From Enteractinococcus fodinae (GTDB taxonomy: Bacteria; Actinomycetota; Actinomycetes; Actinomycetales; Micrococcaceae), in the NCBI RefSeq assembly GCF_031458395.1, contig NZ_JAVDYJ010000001.1, forward strand, positions 1,364,001-1,428,000: a DNA stretch of 64,000 bases, given 5' to 3'. Below the pieces are notes generated by a model, which searched no databases, was not told the origin of the DNA, and saw only the letters and a list, made by a program, of their open reading frames with translations. This document shows, in pieces, positions 44,501 to 53,851 of the stretch; the first letter of the stretch is position 1, and each line of letters opens with the position of its first letter. The position numbers and the translations under genes are program-made.

Positions 44501-45154
44501 CTACGGTCGGTCAATGAGTACTAAGGCGTGGTCTGGCCGGCCGAGTGCGTGTAACACCAGCTCGCCGGCCGGGCCCGTCACAAATGTTTGATCCGTCCCG
44601 CGTTTCGCCACGATACGTTCACCATTCGTTCGAATGAGCACATACCCGGTTTTTGCATTGGCATAGTATCTTCGGGCATGCTCGCGCAGCTGCTCAAACA
44701 GCGCATCAGCATACTCATCGGTCAGCTTGCGCGGCGCCCAGCGGGCCTGTGCACGGCGAATATCTTCGGTGTGCACAAAAAAATGTAACAGCATGCTTTC
44801 AGTCTCTTGGCGACGCTGGGTCACGCTACGACGCAATCGGGACAACAACGATTGACGCGGAGCTGCAGGGGGCTCTTCGGGCCCGTCGGCGATATTTCGG
44901 ACGAGATTATAAAAAGCTTTGCGTGACGAGGACTCTTCGCCCAGCTGCTGGATGGCGGTATTGCGGGCTGCAGCACCGTTGCCAAGCTCGCGTTCAGTGA
45001 CTCGATGCGGGTTTTCACGCAAATAAACTGCAGCTGCCAAATGCTGAGTCTGCCATTGCTCCACGAGCGTCGGCTCATTCGGTCCCGCAGCGTACAGCGC
45101 CGCTACCAGAGCAGCGCGCGATGCGGCAACGAAGTCATCGCCGTCGTAATTCAT
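44501..45154 (-). CDS. TIGR03085-type (DinB/mycothiol-maleylpyruvate-isomerase-like) protein
   Basis: A 217-residue helical-bundle protein. WQTQHLAAAVYLREN and LLHFFVHTEDIRRAQ contain the spaced His residues of the metal-binding site of DinB/MDMPI-like folds, and the overall pattern fits the actinobacterial family TIGR03085. The start ATG 45154 is preferred to 45178. The frame is opposite to its neighbours and sits alone between hisF and hisI, so it interrupts the his operon. Family members are often mycothiol- or metal-dependent enzymes of unknown substrate. Confidence 0.75.
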   Translation of the reverse strand: MNYDGDDFVAASRAALVAALYAAGPNEPTLVEQWQTQHLAAAVYLRENPHRVTERELGNGAAARNTAIQQLGEESSSRKAFYNLVRNIADGPEEPPAAPRQSLLSRLRRSVTQRRQETESMLLHFFVHTEDIRRAQARWAPRKLTDEYADALFEQLREHARRYYANAKTGYVLIRTNGERIVAKRGTDQTFVTGPAGELVLHALGRPDHALVLIDRP

Positions 45155-45229
45155 GGAGCCCGCAGATATGTTTGTCACATATGTGAAATTATCACGTGTT
45201 GATCAGTGGCAACAGGAGACAAGCCGCTC

Positions 45230-45247
45230 TAGACTGGATCCATCATG
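45230..45247 (+). promoter_or_regulatory. hisI promoter -10
   Basis: TAGACT (45230-45235) ends 9 nt before the ATG at 45245. It would serve the hisI-trpE-TIGR02234 transcription unit, with little or no leader. Confidence 0.45.
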
Positions 45248-45658
45248 AACAATTCCAAAGTTTCACTGCCCGAATCCGATCTTGACCCTGAAATCGCGGC
45301 TCGGCTGAAACGCAATAGTGATGGATTAGTCCCCGCCATCGTCCAAGACGCCGACACTCTCGAAGTTCTCATGTTGGGCTGGATGAACGATCAGGCACTG
45401 CATATGACTTTGACAACCGGGCGCGCCTGGTACTGGTCTCGCTCCCGAGCCGATTACTGGCGCAAGGGTGACACCTCCGGCAATACGCAACACGTCGTGG
45501 CGGTATCGTTGGACTGCGACCACGATGCTCTGTTGGTGACCGTCCGCCAGCACGGTCCCGCTTGCCACACCGGCACCCGCACGTGCTTTACCGACCGACA
45601 ACTGATCGTCACCGGAACCCAAGAGACCCCTGACACCACGAAAGGCCACGATGCGTGA
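45245..45658 (+). CDS. hisI: Phosphoribosyl-AMP cyclohydrolase
   Basis: Third step of histidine synthesis, opening the adenine ring of PRAMP. 137 residues. The zinc and magnesium ligands are visible in SLDCDHDALLVTVRQHGPACHTGTRTCF fragments: DCDHD, the Cys of PACHTG and the Cys of RTCF. WYWSRSRADYWRKGDTSGN is the substrate loop. Monofunctional form (hisE is separate). It overlaps trpE by 8 nt, linking His and Trp synthesis. Confidence 0.96.
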   Translation: MNNSKVSLPESDLDPEIAARLKRNSDGLVPAIVQDADTLEVLMLGWMNDQALHMTLTTGRAWYWSRSRADYWRKGDTSGNTQHVVAVSLDCDHDALLVTVRQHGPACHTGTRTCFTDRQLIVTGTQETPDTTKGHDA

Positions 45659-47222
45659 TATTGGCCCCGTGTTTCCGACTCGAGAAACATTTCGCGAACT
45701 TGCCGCTGCAGACCACAAGGTCATCCCCGTCACCACGAAAGTCTTGCCCGACGCGTTAACTCCCGTGGGGATATACCGTCGGCTCGCCAACGATGCACCC
45801 GGCACGTTTCTCTTGGAATCTGCCGGTCAAGATGGCAATTGGTCACGCTACTCATTTATTGGGGCAGGCACCGCCGCTACCTTGACCGAGCACAACGGTC
45901 AGGCGGTCTGGCAAGGACAGGTTCCAGCCGGAGTGCCATCCACCGGCACCCCAATAGAAGTACTCGAGGCGGCTCTAGAATTTCTCGCCACCGATGTGCG
46001 GGCTGAAATCTCCGACGCACTGCCGTACTTGGTTTCAGGCTTTGTGGGCTTCCTGGGCTGGGACACCGTCCGAGCCTGGGTCGAACTTGGTGACGGGCCA
46101 GCCGATGACCTGAACTTACCGTCCATGGCCATGAATCTCGTGACCGATCTTGCCATCCACGATGCCTTTGATGGCACCGTCACCCTGGTAGCCAACGCCA
46201 TCAACTTCGATGGCGAAGCCACCGGTGTTGATGAGGCCTACGACCGCGCTGTCGCTCGCCTGCAAGACATGACGCACCGGCTGGTCGAGCCGGTCGCCGA
46301 TCCGGTCTCCGTCGCCCCTGCCGGGTGGCTTGATCGGGACTTTTCCCGTGACATTCAACATTCCTGGCCGGAACAAGATTTTCTCGCTGCGGTACGTAAA
46401 ACCCAGCAATCCATCCGCGACGGGGAGGTGTCTCAACTGGTCATCTCGCGGCGTTTCACCGCTGAGACCACCGCGACCGCCTTCGACACCTATCGCGTAC
46501 TTCGGGCTATTAATCCCAGCCCATACATGTTCCTGTACACCTTCGACTACCCCGATCGCGAGGGCGTCTACCACCTCGTGGGTGCCTCACCCGAGACGTT
46601 GGTATCGGTCAAAGATAACCGCGTGCTGACGCACCCGATCGGTGGTTCCAAACCGAAAGATCCGACCCGCAGCATCCGGTCCATCTCCGACGAACTGCTA
46701 GCAGACCCCAAGGAACGCGAAGAACACCAGCAACTGGTCGATCTCGCGAAATCCGAACTATCCTGCGTATGCGCTCCTGGCACAGTTGAAGTGTCCGATT
46801 ACATGATCGTCCAGCAGTTTTCGCACATCCTGCACCTCGTCTCCACCGTCGAAGGAGACATCGCAGCCAACACGACCGCTCTGGATGTGTTGCGCGCGAA
46901 TTTCCCGGCCGGCACCCTGTCCGGATCGCCCAAACATCGCGCACTGGAACTACTGGATGCGTGGGAACCGCACGCCCGCGGCCCGTTTGGTGGCACGGTT
47001 GGATACTTCGACCTGGCCGGCAATATGGATATGGCTATCACGATTCGCACCGCTGTTCTCAAAGACCAGATCGCCTACCTCCAAGCCGGAGCTGGTATCG
47101 TGGCCGAATCGGTGCCGGCCTCTGAAGCCGAAGAAACGCTCACCAAAGCAACCGCTGCCATCCGCGCCGTACTGGCAGCCCAGCAGCTCCAAGATGTCAA
47201 GGCTGAAAACTCTTCTACATGA
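45651..47222 (+). CDS. trpE: Anthranilate synthase component I
   Basis: Converts chorismate plus ammonia to anthranilate with TrpG. 523 residues. The N-terminal LLES motif (GTFLLESAGQ) that binds feedback tryptophan is present, followed by chorismate-binding-domain motifs QLVISRRFT, MFLYTFDYPDREGVYHLVGA, HPIGGSKPKDPTRS, and PAGTLSGSPKHRALELLD and GPFGGTVGYFDLAG. trpG is not adjacent, so the glutaminase must be encoded elsewhere. Stop overlaps the next start by 4 nt. Confidence 0.96.
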   Translation: MRDIGPVFPTRETFRELAAADHKVIPVTTKVLPDALTPVGIYRRLANDAPGTFLLESAGQDGNWSRYSFIGAGTAATLTEHNGQAVWQGQVPAGVPSTGTPIEVLEAALEFLATDVRAEISDALPYLVSGFVGFLGWDTVRAWVELGDGPADDLNLPSMAMNLVTDLAIHDAFDGTVTLVANAINFDGEATGVDEAYDRAVARLQDMTHRLVEPVADPVSVAPAGWLDRDFSRDIQHSWPEQDFLAAVRKTQQSIRDGEVSQLVISRRFTAETTATAFDTYRVLRAINPSPYMFLYTFDYPDREGVYHLVGASPETLVSVKDNRVLTHPIGGSKPKDPTRSIRSISDELLADPKEREEHQQLVDLAKSELSCVCAPGTVEVSDYMIVQQFSHILHLVSTVEGDIAANTTALDVLRANFPAGTLSGSPKHRALELLDAWEPHARGPFGGTVGYFDLAGNMDMAITIRTAVLKDQIAYLQAGAGIVAESVPASEAEETLTKATAAIRAVLAAQQLQDVKAENSST

Positions 47223-47842
47223 CCACACCGCAACCATCCGAAGTGACCGAGTCACCCGTACGTCCAACCCGCAGCATGACCGTGCTGATCCTGCTGTTAG
47301 GTGGAGTGCTGGCCCTGATCGGCGCAACTCAAACGTGGGTCACCGCAACCGGGTTCGAAGCCGCACATATCGATCTGGTCCAATTATCCGGCCAAGAGGC
47401 GTCCCCGGTGATTACGGCGATGGCACTGGTGAGCATTGCTGCTGGGGCGGCATTGTCCATTGCTCGCAGGATCGGGCGGTGGATCATCGGCATCCTGGCC
47501 ATCCTTGCTGCAGTGACTATGGGCTGGGCCACGATCAACGTCATTACCAACCCACTCAGTGCGGTAGCTCTAAAAATTGCCGAAACGACCGGAACGACAG
47601 GCTTTGACGAACCTGGCGCACAGCTTGAAGTCTCCGCACTGCCCTGGCTGACCGTCGCGGGAGCCGTGATCACTGTTCTCGGTGGACTAATTGCCTTGAT
47701 TGTGGGGCGTCGATGGCCGGTAGGCAAAACGAAGAAATACGACGTCGGCGAACAACAGCAACCACACCGGGCCGACCGCGACGGGCAGCTCGATGAAATC
47801 GACACCTGGGACGAATTATCTCGTGGCGAAGACCCCACCTAA
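47219..47842 (+). CDS. Trp biosynthesis-associated membrane protein (TIGR02234/Trp_oprn_chp)
   Basis: A 207-residue protein with four transmembrane segments (about 20-37, 60-79, 86-108, 142-162) and a hydrophilic C-terminal tail ending TWDELSRGEDPT, the usual signature of the actinobacterial Trp-operon membrane protein. Its function is unknown; association with tryptophan synthesis is based on conserved location. It overlaps trpE by 4 nt. Confidence 0.88.
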   Translation: MTTPQPSEVTESPVRPTRSMTVLILLLGGVLALIGATQTWVTATGFEAAHIDLVQLSGQEASPVITAMALVSIAAGAALSIARRIGRWIIGILAILAAVTMGWATINVITNPLSAVALKIAETTGTTGFDEPGAQLEVSALPWLTVAGAVITVLGGLIALIVGRRWPVGKTKKYDVGEQQQPHRADRDGQLDEIDTWDELSRGEDPT

Positions 47843-47885
47843 AATCTCGTAGCAGTTCGTGTTCTACACCTAGGTCGGAGAAAAA

Positions 47886-47948
47886 ATGGCAGAATGGGAC
47901 GCAGCTATCATCGCAAGCAACTTGAGGCTGCCGGAAAATACTGGCTGA
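47886..47948 (+). CDS. Possible 20-codon leader ORF before the HGxxPAAW-trpCBA genes
   Basis: ATG at 47886 after GGAGAAAAA encodes MAEWDAAIIASNLRLPENTG and stops at 47948, 18 nt before the next gene. It has one Trp codon (residue 4). A translated leader could regulate the downstream trp genes, but only one Trp codon is present and no clear terminator/antiterminator pair was found. It may be chance. Confidence 0.3.
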   Translation: MAEWDAAIIASNLRLPENTG

Positions 47949-47966
47949 AAGAAAGGCAACATCACC

Positions 47967-48257
47967 ATGGCTTACAGCAAAGATAGAGTGCAAGTCGACA
48001 CCGATGAGATCCAAGTCGACGAATACGGACGCATCCTCAACGACCCAACCCATGACGCGGCCCCCAGCCAAGGGAACTCACCTGCCGCCTGGGCCCTGGT
48101 CGCCCTGGTCCTGGTTGGCCTGCTGGTCGCAGCCATTGGGTCGCTGGCTTCCTGGTGGATCGTCATGTGGGTCGGTATCGTGATCGCAGCACTGGGACCG
48201 ATCGTAGGGTTCGTCATGCGGCTCACCGGTCGTGGCGCCAACGGAGACTACTCATAA
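47967..48257 (+). CDS. HGxxPAAW family membrane protein
   Basis: A 96-residue protein with a hydrophilic N-terminus and two transmembrane segments (about 41-60 and 65-87). The family motif H-G-x-x-P-A-A-W appears as QGNSPAAWALV, so the His is Gln here. This small family is conserved next to trp genes in actinobacteria and has no known activity. It is immediately followed by trpC with no gap. Confidence 0.85.
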   Translation: MAYSKDRVQVDTDEIQVDEYGRILNDPTHDAAPSQGNSPAAWALVALVLVGLLVAAIGSLASWWIVMWVGIVIAALGPIVGFVMRLTGRGANGDYS

Positions 48258-49079
48258 ATGACGCCATCCCCTAGCACCGGAACGGTCCTCGACAGCATCA
48301 TCGCGGGTGTCGTAGAAGACATGGACACCCGAAAAGCCACCACCCCGCTGGCGCGCATGCAACAACTGGCTGCCGAAGCGGCACCTGCGCGCAATGCGTA
48401 TGACGCACTGGTAGGTGGCCGTGACAACGCTGCGGGCGTGGGGATCATCGCCGAGGTCAAGCGCGAATCGCCCTCCGCTGGACCGCTGGCAGACATCGCT
48501 TCGCCGGCAGAACTGGCAGCGCAATATGCCGCCGGGGGAGCCGCGGCGATTTCTGTCCTGACCGAACGGCGCCGCTTCGGTGGATCTCTCGAAGATTTCG
48601 ACGCGGTCCGCGCGCGAGTTGATATTCCGTTGCTGCGCAAAGACTTCACCGTCGATGAATATCAGATTTATGAAGCTCGCGCTCACGGTGCTGATCTCGT
48701 ATTGTTGATCGTCGCTGCACTGGACGATACCCAACTGCGAGATTACCTGGCCCTGACCCATGAGCTCGGGATGCACGCGCTGGTCGAGACTCATACCGTC
48801 GAGGAAATTCAGCGCGCCGTTGCGGTGAATGCCTCCATCGTGGGTGTCAATGTGCGCAACCTCAAGACTCTGGAAGTAGATACCGCACATTACGGCACGC
48901 TGGCGGGGCATCTGCCAGCAAACGTCGTGCGAGTCGCGGAGTCCGGCGTCAAACAAGCCAGCGACGTCGCGATGTACGCAGCACAAGGCGCAGATGCTGT
49001 TCTTGTTGGAGAAGCACTGGTCAAACACGGTGAACCACGACAAGCGATCGCTGACTTCCGGCAAGCCAGCAGATCCTAA
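48258..49079 (+). CDS. trpC: Indole-3-glycerol phosphate synthase
   Basis: Closes the indole ring from CdRP. 273 residues, monofunctional TIM barrel. Motifs IIAEVKRESPSAGPL (catalytic Lys and Glu), AISVLTERRRFGGS, LLRKDFTVDEYQIYEA (catalytic Lys) and VGVNVRNLKTLEVD and VAESGVKQASDV are intact. No trpF is fused or nearby; PriA probably covers it, as in other actinobacteria. Confidence 0.96.
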   Translation: MTPSPSTGTVLDSIIAGVVEDMDTRKATTPLARMQQLAAEAAPARNAYDALVGGRDNAAGVGIIAEVKRESPSAGPLADIASPAELAAQYAAGGAAAISVLTERRRFGGSLEDFDAVRARVDIPLLRKDFTVDEYQIYEARAHGADLVLLIVAALDDTQLRDYLALTHELGMHALVETHTVEEIQRAVAVNASIVGVNVRNLKTLEVDTAHYGTLAGHLPANVVRVAESGVKQASDVAMYAAQGADAVLVGEALVKHGEPRQAIADFRQASRS

Positions 49080-49148
49080 CCACCCCTCAACCTGTCCCGG
49101 AGACACTCTTCCTCGGGCCAGGTGTTTTCGTATACGGAAAGACATTTC

Positions 49149-50447
49149 ATGAGCCCAATGGATACCCCACAGTCCAATCCGCAAGAACACCACGGAGCCT
49201 TCCGGCAGCAGGAGGGGCCATACTTTGGTAAATACGGTGGACGCTGGATGCCAGAATCGCTCATGGCCGCGTTACAAGAAGTAGAGCAGACCTTCCGAAC
49301 CGCCGTCGACGATCCGGCGTTCGTCGAGGAACTCCAGGACTTGTACGCAAACTACATCAACCGGCCTTCATTGCTCACCGAGGTGCCCCGGTTCGCGCAA
49401 GCATATCCTGGGGTTCGTATCTTCTTGAAGCGCGAAGACCTCAACCACACCGGTTCGCACAAGATTAATAACGTCATCGGTCAGGCCCTGCTCGCCAAGC
49501 GGATGGGCAAGACCCGGTTGATCGCTGAAACCGGTGCGGGTCAGCACGGGGTCGCGACCGCTACCGCGGCCGCCCTGTTCGGGATGGAATGCACCGTGTA
49601 TATGGGTGAGGCTGACACCAAACGTCAGGCCCTCAACGTCGCCCGAATGGAGCTCCTCGGGGCCGAAGTCAAAGCCGTCGACATTGGTGCTCGAACCCTC
49701 AAAGACGCGATCAACGAAGCACTGCGTGACTGGGTAGCTTCTGTTGAGAACACCCATTATTTGCTGGGTACTGTCACCGGTCCGTCGCCCTTCCCAGAAA
49801 TGGTGCGATACTTCCACCAGGTCATCGGCGAAGAAGCTCGCGAGCAGTCGCAGGCTCAAGTCGGCAAACTTCCAGACGCCGTGGTGGCCTGCGTCGGTGG
49901 GGGATCCAACGCCATTGGTATCTTCCACGCCTTCCTTGATGATGCCGAGGTGGAGCTCTATGGGATGGAAGCCGGCGGCGCAGGCGTCGAGACCGGTAAG
50001 CATGCCGCCCCAATTACCTTGGGCCGAGTCGGCGTACTCCACGGAGCTCGCACCTATCTGATGCAAGACGAAGACGGTCAGACTATCGATTCGCATTCAG
50101 TCTCGGCCGGGCTGGACTACCCTGGCGTCGGCCCCGAACATGCCTACTTGCACGACACCGGGCGGGTGGATTACCAGCCGGTCTCCGATGCTGAGGCAAT
50201 GAACGCCTTTAAATCGCTCAGTCAGTCGGAAGGCATCATGCCCGCCATCGAGTCTGCCCACGCACTAGCAGGCGCGCAGCGGCTGGCCGAACGCTGGGTC
50301 GAGGAGGGCGTGGTCACTGCTGACACCCCAGCAGCCGAACAGAAGGTCATCATCGTCAGCCTGTCCGGTCGCGGTGATAAAGACGTCAGTACCGCCGCAA
50401 CCTGGTTCGGTATGGTCCCAGAAGATCTCACCGAGCTTGGAGAATAA
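49149..50447 (+). CDS. trpB: Tryptophan synthase beta subunit
   Basis: PLP enzyme that condenses indole with serine. 432 residues. The PLP Lys is in [13 protein letters not shown], the phosphate loop is [12 protein letters not shown] and the catalytic Glu region is [30 protein letters not shown] is the usual N-terminal signature. ATG 49149 is chosen because GGAAAG precedes it; a GTG at 49122 is an in-frame alternative. It belongs to trpB1, the type paired with TrpA. Confidence 0.97.
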   Translation: MSPMDTPQSNPQEHHGAFRQQEGPYFGKYGGRWMPESLMAALQEVEQTFRTAVDDPAFVEELQDLYANYINRPSLLTEVPRFAQAYPGVRIFLKREDLNHTGSHKINNVIGQALLAKRMGKTRLIAETGAGQHGVATATAAALFGMECTVYMGEADTKRQALNVARMELLGAEVKAVDIGARTLKDAINEALRDWVASVENTHYLLGTVTGPSPFPEMVRYFHQVIGEEAREQSQAQVGKLPDAVVACVGGGSNAIGIFHAFLDDAEVELYGMEAGGAGVETGKHAAPITLGRVGVLHGARTYLMQDEDGQTIDSHSVSAGLDYPGVGPEHAYLHDTGRVDYQPVSDAEAMNAFKSLSQSEGIMPAIESAHALAGAQRLAERWVEEGVVTADTPAAEQKVIIVSLSGRGDKDVSTAATWFGMVPEDLTELGE

Positions 50448-50451
50448 TCCC

Positions 50452-51255
50452 ATGACAGAACAACAGATTCGCTCTCTGACCGCAGAGAAAATTGAACAGG
50501 CACGTGCCGAAGGCCGTACGGCCTTTATCGGGTACCTACCCGCGGGGTATCCAAGCATCGAAGAATCGATCGAGGCCGCAGTCCAGTTGGGCAATAACGG
50601 TGCCGACATCATCGAAATCGGCTTGCCCTACTCGGATCCGGTGATGGATGGGGAAGTCATCCAAAAAGCCACCGCGCAGGCTTTGCAAAATGGTTTTCGG
50701 GTGGCCGATGTGTTTCACATCGTCAAAGAAGTTACCTCCCGCACCGACGCCGCCGTGGTCATTATGACGTATTGGAATCTCGTCGCGCAGATGGGAGTCG
50801 ATGAATTCTCCCGGCGATTCGCCGAAGCCGGTGGCGCCGGACTCGTCACCCCAGACTTGGTACCTGAAGAAGCCGGTGAATGGTTTGAGGCCTCGGATAA
50901 ATACGGCCTTGATCGAATCTTCCTGACCGCACCGTCCTCACCCGATGATCGCGTCAAACTCACCGTTGAATCGTCACGGGGCTTTGTCTACGCGGTGTCC
51001 ATCATGGGCATCACCGGTGCCCGTACCGCCGTCTCCGACGCTGCCGAACGGGTCGTCCAACGCGCTCACGCCGCCGGAGCACCCCGCGTCTGTGTAGGCC
51101 TTGGGATATCCGAACCGGATCACGTCGCAGAGATCGGCAGCTATGCTGATGGCGCCATCGTGGGCACCACCTTGGTCACCGCGCTACGTGACGGTGGTCC
51201 GGAAGCGGTCGGAGAGATCACCCGACGACTCGTTACCGGCGCCCACAAAGCCTAA
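50452..51255 (+). CDS. trpA: Tryptophan synthase alpha subunit
   Basis: Cleaves indole-3-glycerol phosphate to indole and channels it to TrpB. 267 residues. Catalytic Glu is in DIIEIGLPYSDPVMDG and the Asp follows in the same segment; the phosphate-binding and loop region GYLPAGYPS, SIMGITGART and CVGLGISEPDHV are intact. GGAGAATAAT gives the ribosome site. It starts 4 nt after trpB, typical for the coupled pair. Confidence 0.97.
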   Translation: MTEQQIRSLTAEKIEQARAEGRTAFIGYLPAGYPSIEESIEAAVQLGNNGADIIEIGLPYSDPVMDGEVIQKATAQALQNGFRVADVFHIVKEVTSRTDAAVVIMTYWNLVAQMGVDEFSRRFAEAGGAGLVTPDLVPEEAGEWFEASDKYGLDRIFLTAPSSPDDRVKLTVESSRGFVYAVSIMGITGARTAVSDAAERVVQRAHAAGAPRVCVGLGISEPDHVAEIGSYADGAIVGTTLVTALRDGGPEAVGEITRRLVTGAHKA

Positions 51256-51289
51256 CTAGCCCGCGACCCAAAGGACAGGCCCACTCGCT

Positions 51290-52279
51290 ATGCAGCTTGC
51301 GACGCTGATCGCATCGATCCCGCCACCACCCACTGACGGTTTCGAGATCGGACCCTTCAAGATCCATCTCTATGCGCTCTGCATTATCGCCGGTGGTGTC
51401 CTGGCCTTCTGGTTAGGTGGCAAACGTTGGGCGGCTCGCGGCGGTAAAGCCGAACAAATGTATGACGTCGGCCTCTGGGCCGTCGTCTTTGGGATCATCG
51501 GTGCCCGGCTTTACCACGTGCTCACCGTGCCCGATGTATACTTTGGCCCCGGCTACGACGGTTCAGGCGACCCCTGGAAAATCTTTGCCATCTGGGAAGG
51601 TGGCATTGCGATCTGGGGTGCGATCATCGGCGGGGCGCTGGGCGTCTGGTTCGGGTGTCGGCGCTACGGGCTGCGCATGCTTCCGATGGCTGATGCCATA
51701 GCACCCGGCGTCCTGTTGGCACAGGCCGTTGGCCGGTGGGGCAACTACTTCAACCAAGAACTCTTCGGTGAGCCCACCACATTGCCGTGGGGGCTGGAAG
51801 TCGAAGCCGACCACTATAATTTCCCGGCCGGGTTGCCAGCAGACACCTTGTTCCATCCCACTTTCCTCTACGAATCATTGTGGAACCTCTTGGGCGTGGC
51901 GGTGCTGCTCCTGATCGACCGGCGGTTCAAGCTGCGCAACGGGATGATGTTGGCCTCCTATATCGTTTGGTACACCCTGGGTCGGATCCCGATCGAGTCC
52001 ATCCGCTTGGACGCGGCTCAAGAATTCACCATTCTGGGGATCACCGCACGCACCAACACGTGGATGTCAGTGTTGATGTTCCTCCTGGCTGTCGGGCTGT
52101 TGATTTATGCGATCGTGAATCGACCCAAAACCCCAGAAGCGCAAGCCGAGGCCGAGAAAATCTATCGCGACGGTCATGAGGAACGTCCCCAAAGCGCCTC
52201 CGATACGGAACCGACCGAACCGCTCGACGAAGATCAGTCTCAACCGGGCGACAGCGACGTCGATAAGCCCTCATCATGA
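51290..52279 (+). CDS. lgt: Prolipoprotein diacylglyceryl transferase
   Basis: Transfers diacylglycerol to the lipobox Cys of prolipoproteins in the membrane. 329 residues, about seven transmembrane helices. The signature AVGRWGNYFNQELFGEPT is intact, as is the upstream LYHVLT region and RIPIESIRLD. The C-terminal about 50 residues are hydrophilic and acidic (EEDQ-rich), longer than in E. coli, as is usual in actinobacteria. It lies 34 nt after trpA. The lipoprotein at 29.1 kb is a plausible substrate. Confidence 0.95.
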   Translation: MQLATLIASIPPPPTDGFEIGPFKIHLYALCIIAGGVLAFWLGGKRWAARGGKAEQMYDVGLWAVVFGIIGARLYHVLTVPDVYFGPGYDGSGDPWKIFAIWEGGIAIWGAIIGGALGVWFGCRRYGLRMLPMADAIAPGVLLAQAVGRWGNYFNQELFGEPTTLPWGLEVEADHYNFPAGLPADTLFHPTFLYESLWNLLGVAVLLLIDRRFKLRNGMMLASYIVWYTLGRIPIESIRLDAAQEFTILGITARTNTWMSVLMFLLAVGLLIYAIVNRPKTPEAQAEAEKIYRDGHEERPQSASDTEPTEPLDEDQSQPGDSDVDKPSS

Positions 52280-52334
52280 CGGAAGTCATGTGGCTCATCA
52301 ATGCCCAGTCATTAACTTTCGAAACCATCGACCA

Positions 52335-52351
52335 TAGACTGAGGGATTATG
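52335..52351 (+). promoter_or_regulatory. pyk promoter -10
   Basis: TAGACT (52335-52340) ends 8 nt before the ATG at 52349. TTAACT (52312-52317) 17 nt further upstream could be the -35. A GAGGG lies between but too close to the ATG for normal use. Confidence 0.45.
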
Positions 52352-53848
52352 AGACACGCGAAAATTGTCGCCACATTTGGCCCCGCCACACAGGGGTACG
52401 AAACCACAAGTGAACTAATCAAAGCCGGGGTGAATGTTGCACGCCTAAACTTCAGCCACGGCGAGCATGCAGTTCACACCTCGACGTTCAAAACGATCCG
52501 GCAAGCTTCATCGGACTTGGATCAACCCGTCGCCATCTTCGCTGACCTGCAGGGTCCCAAAATTCGACTGGGCCGCTTCGCAGACGGCCCCCATCTGTTA
52601 GAGGACGGGGATACCTTCACCATCACCACCCGAGACATCGAAGGCACCCAGGACATCTGCTCGACCACCTTCAAGGGACTGCCGCAAGATGTCGAGGTCG
52701 GTGATGAACTCCTCATCGATGATGGAAAAATTGCACTCCAAGCCATCGAGGTCACCGAAACTGATGTGGTGACGAATGTCGTCATTGGCGGCATGGTCTC
52801 GAATAATAAAGGTATCAACCTTCCGGGTGTTGCCGTCAGTATTCCGGCCCTGACCGAGAAAGACGAAGAAGACCTACGCTTCGCCCTGGAATTGGGCGTG
52901 GATATGGTCGCGTTGTCCTTTGTACGCCGTGCCGACGACATCGATGCGGTCCACCGCATTATGGAAGAAGAAGGTCGCCGCATCCCGGTTATCGCAAAGA
53001 TCGAAAAACCTCAGGCGATCGACAACTTGCAAGAAATCATTGATGCTTTCGATGCGATCATGGTGGCTCGGGGCGACCTTGGGGTAGAGCTGCCACTCGA
53101 ACAGGTCCCGGTGGTACAGAAGGACGCAATCGATTTAGCACGCCGCTGGGCGAAGCCGGTCATTGTGGCCACCCAGGTACTCGAATCGATGATCGAGAAC
53201 CCACGACCAACGCGTGCAGAGACTTCCGACTGCGCCAACGCGGTCTTAGATGGTGCTGACGCTGTGATGCTCTCGGGCGAAACTTCAGTAGGAAAGTACC
53301 CCGTACGAACCGTGCAGACCATGGCCAGTATCATCAAATCCGCCGAAGAGCAGGGTCTTGATCGGATGCCGCCGTTGGGTACACGTCCCGGCACTCGCGG
53401 CGGGGCGATCACCCGTGCAGCCGTTGATATTGCCAAATCGCTGGACATCCCGTTCCTCGTAGCCTTCACTCAGTCGGGTGACTCGGCGCGACGACTCTCG
53501 CGACTGCGTGCACCACAACCGATCTACGCCTTCACACACTCGTACACGACTAGCAACGTATTATGCCTGTCTTGGGGCGTAATACCACGCATCGTGCCGT
53601 TCAAGGATTCGACGGACCAGATGACCGAACAAATCGACTATGAACTCGTCAAAAGCGGTCTAGCCGAAATTAATGATCTGGTCGTGATGGTGGCCGGCTC
53701 GCCCCCGGGAGTTCCCGGCACCACGAACATGCTCAAAGTCCACCGCATGGGCTCAACCACCGCAGAAATTGACCCAGCGCTGATTGACACCGCGGTCGCG
53801 CCCTCAGCGCACCGCTGGGATGCGGTATCCGGCTGGTCCCCAATGTAG
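52349..53848 (+). CDS. pyk: Pyruvate kinase
   Basis: Transfers phosphate from phosphoenolpyruvate to ADP. 499 residues. The A-domain motifs KIVATFGPATQGYET, VARLNFSHG, ADLQGPKIRLG, VIAKIEKPQAI (catalytic Lys), MVARGDLGVELPLE and AVMLSGETSVGKYP are intact; the B domain is about 68-165 and the C-terminal allosteric domain about 350-480. It follows lgt and converges with the ANTAR regulator gene; their ends are only 3 nt apart, with no terminator visible between them. Confidence 0.97.
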   Translation: MRHAKIVATFGPATQGYETTSELIKAGVNVARLNFSHGEHAVHTSTFKTIRQASSDLDQPVAIFADLQGPKIRLGRFADGPHLLEDGDTFTITTRDIEGTQDICSTTFKGLPQDVEVGDELLIDDGKIALQAIEVTETDVVTNVVIGGMVSNNKGINLPGVAVSIPALTEKDEEDLRFALELGVDMVALSFVRRADDIDAVHRIMEEEGRRIPVIAKIEKPQAIDNLQEIIDAFDAIMVARGDLGVELPLEQVPVVQKDAIDLARRWAKPVIVATQVLESMIENPRPTRAETSDCANAVLDGADAVMLSGETSVGKYPVRTVQTMASIIKSAEEQGLDRMPPLGTRPGTRGGAITRAAVDIAKSLDIPFLVAFTQSGDSARRLSRLRAPQPIYAFTHSYTTSNVLCLSWGVIPRIVPFKDSTDQMTEQIDYELVKSGLAEINDLVVMVAGSPPGVPGTTNMLKVHRMGSTTAEIDPALIDTAVAPSAHRWDAVSGWSPM

Positions 53849-53851
53849 GGC

